This document shows positions 33,377-43,100 of a DNA stretch of 64,000 bases, piece after piece. The stretch's first letter is position 1, and each line of letters starts with the position of its first letter. The translations under genes and the position numbers were made by a program. The notes beneath the pieces were generated by a model. That model searched no databases and had not been told where the DNA came from. It worked only from the letters and a program-made list of their open reading frames with translations. Source of the stretch: an uncultured Muribaculaceae bacterium (GTDB taxonomy: Bacteria; Bacteroidota; Bacteroidia; Bacteroidales; Muribaculaceae); contig CAJUPY010000002.1 in the NCBI GenBank assembly GCA_910588035.1, positions 1-64,000 on the forward strand. Direction: 5' to 3'.

Positions 33377-34399
33377 ATGAATCAATCAATTACCCCCCCC
33401 CCACGAAAGCAATCATTCAGATCTGATATCGCCGTGATGAGGCTGTTTTTAATCATTTTGCTCATTATCTATCATTCGTTCGCCCCGTTCAGCGGCAACT
33501 GGGAGGCAATCGGCACTAAAGCCGACATTCCGACTTACAGATGGATAGGCAATTTCTCCTATTCATTTTTCCTTGAATCATTTGTCTTCATCTCAGGACT
33601 TCTTTTGGGCAGCCGTTCGATCAAAAAGCCGCTTGGCAATGAAGGATACGGTTTTATATTAGGTAAAATCAAACGGCTAATTCTTCCCTCAGTCTTATTT
33701 TCGATAACCTACTTCCTTTGTTTCTATCAGTGGAACGGTGTTTCTGATTTCGCATATACAATTTTGAACGGAAGTGGACACCTGTGGTTTCTACCGATGC
33801 TGTTCTGGTTGTTTGTCGGACTATGGATATTAACCAAATTGAACCTCAGTCCACAGTGGACATTTTTCATCGCAATCGCTTCAGTTTGCCTGTCAAACTC
33901 TTCTTTGTCGCTCAGATTAGGCAACTCAATGTATTATTTCCTATTTTTCTTCTTTGGTTTTTTAATTGAACACGGTGCGCTAAAAAAATTAGTCAAACCT
34001 ACAACCTCTTTAATCACATTTTATAGTCTGACGTTCATTGTTGTTTTTCTGTTTTGCAAAATAACTAATATCAATGGCGGATTTCTGACAAATCTGATAA
34101 TGAAGCTTCTTCACTGCATCTACGGATTGTCAGGAACGTTGGCTTGCTATCTGATAATCATTAAAACGGTTCCCACCAACATGGTTCTCCCCAAATGGGC
34201 TATGACATTATCGGGCTACTCCTTCGGCATCTACATAATGCAGCAGTTCATTCTCAAGTGGCTCTACTACTATACCGATTTACCCATGGTAGTTGATTAT
34301 GTTCTTCTCCCATGGATCGGAACTGCAATAGCGTTAATCGGCAGCATATTCATAACCCACATTTTATACAAGCTACATATCGGAAAACATCTCTTATAG
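33377..34399 (+). CDS. Acyltransferase family 3 membrane protein with C10 tract at its start
   Basis: Predicted O-acyltransferase of surface polysaccharide or a similar glycan, 340 residues, ten membrane helices by eye. The family His is in LLIIYHSFAPFSG (first helix), and the later SYSFFLESFVFISGLLLG and GSGHLWFLPMLFWLF are typical of the family. The ATG at 33377 is chosen because an upstream in-frame start (33350) falls inside the MFS terminator. Codons 6-9 are made of ten C in a row. Base composition is clearly more AT-rich than the neighbours, which suggests horizontal acquisition. No promoter was found; it may depend on read-through. Confidence 0.85.
   Translation: MNQSITPPPRKQSFRSDIAVMRLFLIILLIIYHSFAPFSGNWEAIGTKADIPTYRWIGNFSYSFFLESFVFISGLLLGSRSIKKPLGNEGYGFILGKIKRLILPSVLFSITYFLCFYQWNGVSDFAYTILNGSGHLWFLPMLFWLFVGLWILTKLNLSPQWTFFIAIASVCLSNSSLSLRLGNSMYYFLFFFFGFLIEHGALKKLVKPTTSLITFYSLTFIVVFLFCKITNINGGFLTNLIMKLLHCIYGLSGTLACYLIIIKTVPTNMVLPKWAMTLSGYSFGIYIMQQFILKWLYYYTDLPMVVDYVLLPWIGTAIALIGSIFITHILYKLHIGKHLL
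33393..33402 (+). repeat. C10 homopolymer tract
   Basis: Ten consecutive C within codons 6-9 of the acyltransferase gene. With nine C the frame stops at TGA 33435-33437, overlapping an ATG (33437) in the original frame; with eleven C it stops at TGA 33424-33426. Confidence 0.9.
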
Positions 34400-34418
34400 C
34401 CAATACTTTCACTCATAT

Positions 34419-34467
34419 ACGCCCTATGTAAAGCCTAAGGAGGCTTACATGGGGCGTTTGTTTTTTC
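34419..34467 (+). terminator. Terminator of the acyltransferase gene
   Basis: ACGCCC...ATGTAAAGCC pairs with GGCTTACAT...GGGCGT around a short loop and is followed by TTTGTTTTTT. A strong intrinsic terminator about 20 nt after the stop codon. Confidence 0.85.
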
Positions 34468-34549
34468 GGTTCATGGCTAGAGTGGCATGAACCATCGTGG
34501 TGAAACGTGTTAAATCGTGTTGGCGGTACGTGGTGTGGAACAGTATCAC
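34468..34549. repeat. Inverted repeats between acyltransferase and asnA
   Basis: Perfect 8-bp inverted repeat GGTTCATG (34468-34475)/CATGAACC (34486-34493). Further on, GTGGAACAGTATCAC (34535-34549) differs by one base from GTGGAACAATATCAC at 27200-27214 near parA. No gene is seen in this 160-nt stretch before asnA. Confidence 0.45.
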
Positions 34550-34577
34550 GACACCGTCCTAAACTGGGCTAAAGACA

Positions 34578-34609
34578 TTTGCATTTTGAAATTATTTTGC
34601 CTATATTTG
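34578..34609 (+). promoter_or_regulatory. Promoter of asnA
   Basis: TTTG (34578-34581), 20-nt spacer, TATATTTG (34602-34609). Predicted leader about 13 nt to ATG 34628. Confidence 0.7.
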
Positions 34610-34627
34610 CAAACAAAACGAAAGAAA

Positions 34628-35659
34628 ATGCTGATAATCCCAAACCAATATAGATTAAAACTATTGCCTGAGACGACAGAAGAGGCTATAAAACTCATAA
34701 AAGACACGTTCCAGACCCGGCTTGCCCGTGAGCTCAAGTTGCGGCGGGTGACAGCCCCGCTGTTTGTCATGAGCGGAACAGGCCTCAACGACGACCTGAA
34801 CGGCATCGAACGGCCGGTGACCTTCAAGGTGAAAGCATGCGACAACGCAAATGCAGAAATCGTACACTCGCTGGCAAAATGGAAGAGGACAAAACTGGCC
34901 GCATATGGCATCGCGCCCGGTTTCGGCCTTTACACCGACATGAATGCGATCAGAGCCGACGAGGAACTCGATAACCTCCACTCGCTCTATGTAGACCAAT
35001 GGGACTGGGAGAAGACAATCACCCCGGCCGACCGCAACATAGACTATCTGAAAACAACCGTCAGAACAATCTACCGTGTTCTCAAAGAAACCGAGAATCG
35101 TGTTTACGAACAATATCCCCACATCACACCCACCCTGCCCGAAGAGATCACATTCATACACGCTGAGACACTTAGACAACGCTACCCCGACTTGACACCG
35201 AAAGAACGCGAGGCTGAGATTTCGAGGCTGCACGGAGCAGTATTCATCATAGGCATAGGTGGTGTTTTAGGTGACGGAAAACCTCATGACATGCGTGCGC
35301 CCGACTACGATGACTGGTCAACCGAAACAGACACCCGGCTTGCCGGCCTCAACGGTGACATCATTCTCTGGAACCATGTGCTCCAATGCCCGTTTGAGCT
35401 GTCGTCGATGGGCATCCGTGTCAACGGCGACTCACTGCTCCGTCAATTGAACATCAGAGACTGCGCCGAGAGAACCCGGCTACCATTCCACCGCTCCCTG
35501 CTGTCGGGTGAACTGCCCGATTCCATAGGTGGTGGCATCGGACAAAGCCGTCTTTGCATGTTCCTGCTTCAGAAAGCCCACATCGGCGAGGTACAGTCGT
35601 CGATATGGCCTGACGGGCAGATCGAGCAGTGTCGCCTCGCAGGAATAGAATTGCTGTGA
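34628..35659 (+). CDS. asnA: Aspartate-ammonia ligase (asparagine synthetase A)
   Basis: Makes asparagine from aspartate, ammonia and ATP; 343 residues, close to the usual 330. Class II tRNA synthetase-like fold: KLRRVTAPLFVMSGTGLNDD near the N terminus, YVDQWDWEKTI in the middle, and the C-terminal GGIGQSRLCMFLLQKAHIGE ATP-binding loop (motif 3-like). The start MLIIPNQYRLKLLPETTEEA follows the promoter; an upstream in-frame TTG start would precede the promoter and is rejected. Single gene. Confidence 0.95.
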   Translation: MLIIPNQYRLKLLPETTEEAIKLIKDTFQTRLARELKLRRVTAPLFVMSGTGLNDDLNGIERPVTFKVKACDNANAEIVHSLAKWKRTKLAAYGIAPGFGLYTDMNAIRADEELDNLHSLYVDQWDWEKTITPADRNIDYLKTTVRTIYRVLKETENRVYEQYPHITPTLPEEITFIHAETLRQRYPDLTPKEREAEISRLHGAVFIIGIGGVLGDGKPHDMRAPDYDDWSTETDTRLAGLNGDIILWNHVLQCPFELSSMGIRVNGDSLLRQLNIRDCAERTRLPFHRSLLSGELPDSIGGGIGQSRLCMFLLQKAHIGEVQSSIWPDGQIEQCRLAGIELL

Positions 35660-35670
35660 AATTCGACACA

Positions 35671-35704
35671 TTGTTGCACAAAACGATTTCTTTGCGTAAG
35701 TTTG
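35671..35704 (+). promoter_or_regulatory. Promoter of murI-ruvA
   Basis: TTG (35674-35676), 20-nt spacer, TAAGTTTG (35697-35704), predicted leader about 17 nt. Confidence 0.65.
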
Positions 35705-35726
35705 CAGAGTAAAAACAAAACAGATT

Positions 35727-36557
35727 ATGACTGACGCAACAGGGCCTATCGGAGTGTTCGACTCAGGATATGGCGGACTGACAATACTGAAGGAAATACG
35801 CCGCAGACTACCGCAATATGATTACCTGTATTTCGGTGACAACGCCCGTGCGCCCTATGGCAACCGGTCTTTTGAAATTGTATACCGCTTCACCCTCCAA
35901 GCCGTCGAATATCTGTTCGCACGTGGTTGCCGTCTTGTGATACTTGCCTGCAACACAGCGTCGGCCAAAGCGTTGAGAACAATTCAGCAAAACGATCTGA
36001 AACGCATCGACCCGAGCCGCCGTGTCCTGGGTGTGATACGCCCAACCGTCGAACAGATCGGCACTGTCAGCCGCAACGGCCACATCGGTGTTTTCGGAAC
36101 GCCCGGCACAATAATATCACGTTCTTACGACATGGAGATCGAAAAGCTTCACCCCTCTTTTGTCACAACCGGCCACGGATGCCCTATGTGGGTCCCGTTG
36201 GTAGAAAACGGTGAAAGCGACAAACCGGGTGCCGATTATTTTGTCAAACAAGAGGTCGATCTGTTGCTTAAGGCCGACCCGATGGTCGACACCATAATCC
36301 TGGCGTGCACACACTACCCGCTGCTGTATTCAAAAATCAGGCAATATGTGCCAGGCGACATCTCTATTCTTTGTCAAGGCGAGATAGTCGCCGAAAGCCT
36401 CGCAGATTATCTTGAACGTCACCCCGAAATAGAGTCAGGATGTTCAAAAGGAGGCAATGCCGAATTCCTGACCACAGAGCACCCCGGCAAATTTGCAGAC
36501 ATAGCGTCACTCTTTCTCGAACATGACATAACCCCAGCCCAAATCACACTCGAATGA
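35727..36557 (+). CDS. murI: Glutamate racemase
   Basis: Makes D-glutamate for peptidoglycan, 276 residues. Both catalytic Cys are present, in VILACNTASAKAL and IILACTHYPLL, and the N terminus has GVFDSGYGGLTILKEIRR with the conserved Asp-Ser. First gene of a run; its stop overlaps the ruvA start as ATGA. Confidence 0.96.
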   Translation: MTDATGPIGVFDSGYGGLTILKEIRRRLPQYDYLYFGDNARAPYGNRSFEIVYRFTLQAVEYLFARGCRLVILACNTASAKALRTIQQNDLKRIDPSRRVLGVIRPTVEQIGTVSRNGHIGVFGTPGTIISRSYDMEIEKLHPSFVTTGHGCPMWVPLVENGESDKPGADYFVKQEVDLLLKADPMVDTIILACTHYPLLYSKIRQYVPGDISILCQGEIVAESLADYLERHPEIESGCSKGGNAEFLTTEHPGKFADIASLFLEHDITPAQITLE

Positions 36558-37138
36558 TCGAATACATAAAAGGCACCATTGCCTCTATCACACCCACCGA
36601 AGTCATAGTGGAGACGCGAGACGGAATCGGATATGGTCTTGAGATCAGCCTCAACACCTTCACACCGCTTCAACAGGCCACCGAGACCAAACTTCTGGTC
36701 CACGAAGTGATTCGCGAGGACGCCCACATTCTGTTTGGCTTCATAGACAGCCGCGAACGCGACATTTTCCGTCAACTCATTGCTGTGTCGGGAGTTGGAG
36801 CCAACACTGCCCGAATGATTCTGTCATCAATTCCGCCGGTCGAACTCGAGGCCGTAATCGCCAACGGCGACAGCAAACGCCTCAAAGCAGTAAAAGGCAT
36901 CGGGGCAAAAACCGCAGAGCGCGTAATTGTTGACCTCAAAGATAAAATAAAACCTACCGCCGACACGTTATTAGTGCAGACTTCATTGCGCCCTGAAATC
37001 TTCGATGAGGCTCTTGCCGCACTTGTCATGCTCGGATTTCCTAAACAACAGAGTCAAAAAGTGCTTGACAAACTGTTTTCGGCCGATCCGGCAATCAAAG
37101 TCGAGACAGCGATCAAAAAGGCTTTGTCGATGATGTGA
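36554..37138 (+). CDS. ruvA: Holliday junction branch migration protein RuvA
   Basis: DNA-binding subunit of RuvAB, 194 residues. OB-fold domain I (MIEYIKGTIASITPTEVIVE), domain II with helix-hairpin-helix motifs (IAVSGVGANTARMIL and VKGIGAKTAERVIVDLKDKI), acidic pin included, and domain III (DEALAALVMLGFPKQQSQKV) that contacts RuvB. RuvB is not in the window. It is followed 50 nt later by sprA, a pairing also seen in other Bacteroidota. Confidence 0.96.
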   Translation: MIEYIKGTIASITPTEVIVETRDGIGYGLEISLNTFTPLQQATETKLLVHEVIREDAHILFGFIDSRERDIFRQLIAVSGVGANTARMILSSIPPVELEAVIANGDSKRLKAVKGIGAKTAERVIVDLKDKIKPTADTLLVQTSLRPEIFDEALAALVMLGFPKQQSQKVLDKLFSADPAIKVETAIKKALSMM

Positions 37139-37188
37139 TAACGGGCCGGGCATTCCGGCTCAGGCATCAGCAATGAACCGGCAACTAA

Positions 37189-40100
37189 ATGAAAACCAGT
37201 CGTTACAACAGATCAGCCGACATAATGCGATTCACTCTCTCGGTGGTGATTTCAATCATCGCCACAATTGTCGCCGTGCCTGTTCACGCCCAATCTCAGA
37301 CGACAGGTTTCACCCCACCGCCGCCCGTTCCGCCCGATGTGCCTTTCACAGGCAGTCAGGTTGACTCGATCATGATGCCGTTTCCGGTTCAGCAGACTTT
37401 CCCGCAGAACTATGAGAATCTGATGATGGACCAGTTCTCTGCCGACCTGTCGACGCCGTCAAACATCCGCACTGTCCCCGAACTCGATCCAGCGACCGGA
37501 AACTATATCATACGCACCTTTGTTGGAGACAATGAAATAGGACAACCGTTCATTCTCTCGCCCCAGGAATACAACAACTGGCAACTGAGACTGTCGATGC
37601 AGAACTATCTGCGCCAGCGCAACCGTCAGCTGGCTGAAGAAAAAGAGAAAGAGCCGTTTAACATTCTCGACATGAATTTCGCCCTCGGTCCTCTTGAGAA
37701 AATTTTCGGGCCCGGTGGAGTTCAGCTGCGCACTCAAGGATCGGTGCAGGTCAAAATGGGCATCAACTCAAACAAGACCGACAACCCGGCGCTGTCGCTG
37801 TCATCACGCCGCAAGACCTATTTCGACTTCGAGCAGAAGATCCAGGCCACTGTCGGGGCAAGCGTGGGCGACCGGTTGAAATTCAACATGACCTATAACA
37901 CCGACGCCACGTTTGATTTCGACTCGAAAAACATCAAGCTCGCATACGAAGGAACTGAAGACGACATTGTCAAGAGCATCGAGGCCGGTAACGTATCAAT
38001 GACAACCGGATCGTCGCTCATCAGAGGAAGCACCGCGCTGTTCGGTATTAAATCGGTTCTGCAATTCGGAAAACTCACGGCGACGGCTCTCGTGTCACAG
38101 CAAAACTCAGAATCGAAGACCGTCAACACCAAAGGCGGAGTGCAAACCACCGATTTCTCGATAAACGTCGACAACTATGACCAGAACCGTCATTATTTTC
38201 TGTCACACTATTTCAGAGATAATTACGACCGGTTCGCATCTAAACTTCCGTTTGTCACATCGGGTATCAAGATCACACGCATTGAGGTCTGGGTTACGAA
38301 CAAAAGCAACAATTACAACCAGTCGCGAAACATAGTCGCTTTTATGGATCTTGGCGAAAGCTCACGCCTGGCGTCAGACCACTGGATCGGAAATCCCGCT
38401 ATACCCAACCCGTCAAACAATTCAAATGACCTTCTCTCGGTCATCAAGACCGAATATCCCGAGGCACGCAACATCAACACCGTCACCCAGGCACTGTCGC
38501 CGCTTGATGCCTTCGGCATCGAGGGTGGCCGTGACTATGAAAAAGTCGAGAGCGCACGTCTGCTCAGCGAAAACGAGTACATTTTGAACTCCACCCTCGG
38601 CTACATCTCGATCAAAAGCTCGCTCAACGCCGACGAGGTGCTTGGCGTGGCATTTGAATACACCCTGAACGGCCAGGTGTATCAGGTCGGCGAATTTTCA
38701 AGCGACATAGCCACTACCGACCAGTCGCTCTATGTCAAGATGCTGAAAAGCACCACCGTAGCCCCCAAGCTGCCGATGTGGGACCTGATGATGAAAAACG
38801 TCTATTCGCTCGGAGCATATCAGGTTCAGAAGTCAAACTTCAAACTCAACATCAAGTATCTGAGCGACACAACCGGAACCCAGATCAACTATCTGCCGGT
38901 GCCGGGACTGAACAACATATCGCTGCTGCAGGTTATGAACCTCGACCGCATCGACTCTAACGAAGAATCAAATCCCGACGGCTTCTTTGACTTCATTGAC
39001 GGATATACCATTCTGCCTCAGTCTGGCAAAATCATTTTCCCCGTTGTTGAACCCTTCGGCAGCCATCTGGCCCAGAAAATAGGGAATCCGGAAATCGCAA
39101 AACAATACATCTATCAGGAGCTGTATGACTCCACCCTTGTCGTCGCACGCCAGTTCGCTGACAAGAACAAGTTCATTCTCTCCGGCGAATACCAGGCATC
39201 GGCCGGCTCTCAGATCAGACTCAACGCGATGAACGTTCCTCGCGGATCGGTCGTCGTAATGGCAGGCGGTGTGCGCCTGAACGAAAACAGCGACTATACC
39301 GTCGACTACTCGATGGGTATAGTGACAATCACAAACCAGAGCATCATAGATTCTGGCCAGAGCATCAGTGTGACTCTCGAAAACCAGTCAATGTTCTCGA
39401 CACAACGCAAAACCCTTCTCGGTCTCGACCTGCAATATCAGTTCAACAAAAATTTCAACCTCGGCGCGACAATTCTCCATTTCTCAGAGAAAGCGTTGAC
39501 CGAAAAAGTGAACATCGGTGATGAGGTTATCAACAACACGATGCTCGGCATGAACGTGGCCTACAACACCGAGTTCATGTGGCTCACAAACTGGCTGAAC
39601 AAGATTCCGACCGTCAACGCCACCGCACCCTCTAAACTCAGCCTCACAGCCGAGGTTGCCCAGCTGATGCCCCACGGACAGAAGTCGGGTTCAACAAAAG
39701 GGAGCAGCTACGTCGACGACTTCGAATCGACCCAGACCGGCATCGACCTCAGATCTCCCTATTCGTGGTTTCTCGCCTCCACCCCCTACGACAACTCACG
39801 CAACGCACTGTTTCCAGAAGCGGCGTTGTCAAATAATCCCGATTACGGAAAAAACCGCGCGTTGCTGAACTGGTACTACATCGACCGTATGTTCACCCAA
39901 CGAAACTCGTCGCTATGTCCGGGATACATCAAGGCCGACCTGAAACAATTGTCAAACCCCTACGTGCGCGAGGTCAAGTCTAACGAAATATTTCCAGGTC
40001 GCGAACTCGCATACGGTGAATCATCTATCATTCAGACTCTGAACCTGTCGTTTTATCCCACCGAACGAGGTCCCTACAACGTCGATGCTGTCAACATCGA

Positions 40101-43100
40101 CGATCAAGGCAACCTTCTGCAGCCAGAAAAACGATGGGGCGGAATCATGCGAAAAATGGAAAACACCAATTTTGAGCAATCAAACATAGAGTACGTGCAG
40201 TTCTGGCTGCTTAACCCGTTTCTTGATTCGGAGAATGACAATCTCGAAGGAGGTGACCTCTATTTCAACTTCGGAGAAATCAGTGAAGATGTACTCAAAG
40301 ACGGTCTGAAGAGCTATGAGAACGGAATCCCATATGACGGAAATGACGAATATCTGACAGAGACAGCCTGGGGACGTGTCTCAAAACAAAACTCGCTGAC
40401 ATATTCCTTCGACAACAACACCGGATCGCGCCTGCGCCAGGACGTCGGTCTCGACGGGTTGCCGAACGACGATGAATTTTCATTCTCGACCTATGGCGAC
40501 TATGTCAACGCTCTGCGTCAGAAACTGTCGTCAGACGCTATCTCACGAATGGAGCAAGACCAGTTCTCGCCCCTTAATGACCCCGCGGGCGACAATTACC
40601 ACTTCTTCCGTGGATATGACTACGACGAGCAACGTCTCGGCATTCTCGACCGATACAAACGATACAACGGTGTCGAAGGCAACTCGCTGTCGCCTGAAGA
40701 TGCTCCCGATCCGCTCTATCAGTCAGCCCGATCGGTGCCCGATGTCGAAGACATAAACCAAGACAACACACTCAACGAGTATGAGCGTTACTTCCAGTAC
40801 AAAGTCTCCATTCGACCGGAAGACTTCGTGGTAGGGAAAAACTACATTACCGACAAACAGGTCAAACTTGTGCCGACTGCCTCCGGTGAACCGATAGAGG
40901 TCGAATGGTATCAGTTCAAGATTCCATTGAGCGACTACGAGAAAGTGGTCGGTTCGATCAACGATTTCTCGACTATCAGGTTCGCGCGCATTTTCCTCAC
41001 CGGCTTTAAAAAAGTCACGCACCTTCGTTTCGCCACCCTCGAGCTCGTTCGTGGCGAATGGCGTACCTACGACTTCAACCTCAACAACCGCGGCGACGCT
41101 CCCGCTGAAGGGCAACTCGACATCTCGACCGTCAACATCGAGGAGAATGCCGGACGCGAACCGGTCAACTACGTGCTTCCTCCGGGTGTCAGCCGAATAG
41201 TCGATCCCGGTCAGTCTCAGATCACCCAGCTCAACGAGCAGTCGATGTCAATGAAAGTCACCGGACTTCAGGCTGGCGATGCACGCGGAGTTTACCGCAA
41301 CACAATGCTCGACCTCAGAAACTACAAGCGGTTGCAGATGTTTGTCCATGCCGAATCGTTGATTGACGACGTCACAAACCTCCATAACGGTGAACTGTCG
41401 CTGTTCCTGCGTCTCGGAACCGACGTCAAAAGCAACTACTATGAGTATGAGATTCCATTGAAACTCACCCCCCACGGCCACTACAACGGAGACCTCACAA
41501 GTGACCGATACATTGTCTGGCCCGAAGATAACTTTCTCAACTTCGCCCTTCAGAATCTCGTCAATCTGAAAAAAGAGCGCAACATTGCAAAACAAGAAGA
41601 AGGAAGCAATGTCGGCTATGCCACGTTGTTCACCGGACGCGACCCAGACAACGAACGTAACACCATGGCTGTCATCGGCAACCCGTCGCTCAGCGATATC
41701 AGGGTAATGCTTGTCGGCATCAGGAACAAAGCCGCGACAGTCAAAGACGGAATTGTGTGGGTCAACGAACTGCGTGTGACCGACTTTGACGAAAGCGGCG
41801 GTTGGGCAGCCAAAGCCAATGTGAATCTCGGATTGAGCGACATTGCGACACTCAACTTCGGAACTCACATTGAATCGGCCGGTTTCGGTGGCGTCGACCA
41901 GTCGCTCAACGAACGCCGTCTTGACGACTACACCCAGTACAACATGGCCCTGCAGGTCGATGCCGGACGTTTTCTGCCCGAGAAAGCCAAACTGAAAGCT
42001 CCGATATTCTTCTCTTACTCAAAAGAGAAAACATCACCGAAATATAATCCTCTCGACCAGGACGTGTTGCTGAAAGACGCCCTCGATGACGCACCCGACA
42101 AACATGCACGAGACTCGATCAACTCGTTTGCCGTCGAACAGACAACCGTGAAAAGTTTCAGCATCTCAGGTCTGAAATTCGACATTCAGAGCGAGAACCC
42201 GATGCCATGGGATCCGGCCAATTTCACAATCAATTTCTCTTTCAACAAACAATCGAAAGTCAATCCGACCACCGAATATGAGAATACCAACGACTACCGG
42301 GGCAGCTTCCAATACAGCTACACACCTTACGTCAAACCGTTGAAGCCGTTCAACCGCCTGAAATCCAAAAACCGCAATCTGAAATTCATCAAAGATTGGG
42401 AGCTGAACTATCTACCAAACTCGATCTCGTTCCTGACAACAATGTCACGCTACTACTACGAGCAACAGACAAGGTCTGAAACCGACGTGATGTTCCAGTT
42501 GCCCGTTTCTGTGAGCAAAAACTTCCTGTGGGACCGTCAGCTCGCATTGACATGGAACCTGACAAAATCACTCAATCTGTCGTTCAACTCAAACACTTCG
42601 GCACGAATAGAAGAAACCGCCGGAGCCGTAAACCGCAAACACTTTCCCGACCGATACAAAGAGTGGAAAGACACAGTCATACAGAGCTTGTTGTCAATGG
42701 GCACACCGTGGGCCTACAACCAGTCGTTTGTAGCGACCTACCGTGCTCCGTTCAACCGAATTCCGGTGATCGACTTCATCACCGGATCGGTCAGCTACAA
42801 CGCTACCTACCGCTGGGACCGCGGTGCGACAGTCGACGGTGTCAAACTCGGCAACACGATCGCCAACCAATCGACATGGAATGCCGACGCACGACTTAAT
42901 TTCGAAGGTCTCTACAACAAGATTCCCTACGTCAAAGACATCAACAAGCGTTTCGCAAATACACGCCGGACAGCTACACAGAAAAAACCGAAGAAATTTG
43001 AACGTACCTACAAATTGCGCGAAGACACGACTATAAACATTCGCCATAACCTGAGAAACAAAAAGGTGAAGGTGACTGCCGCGACTACAGACGGAAAGCC

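Noticed and set aside
34517..34627. N-terminal extension of asnA
   Set aside because: It would need a TTG start upstream of the promoter; AsnA begins at MLIIPNQYRL.
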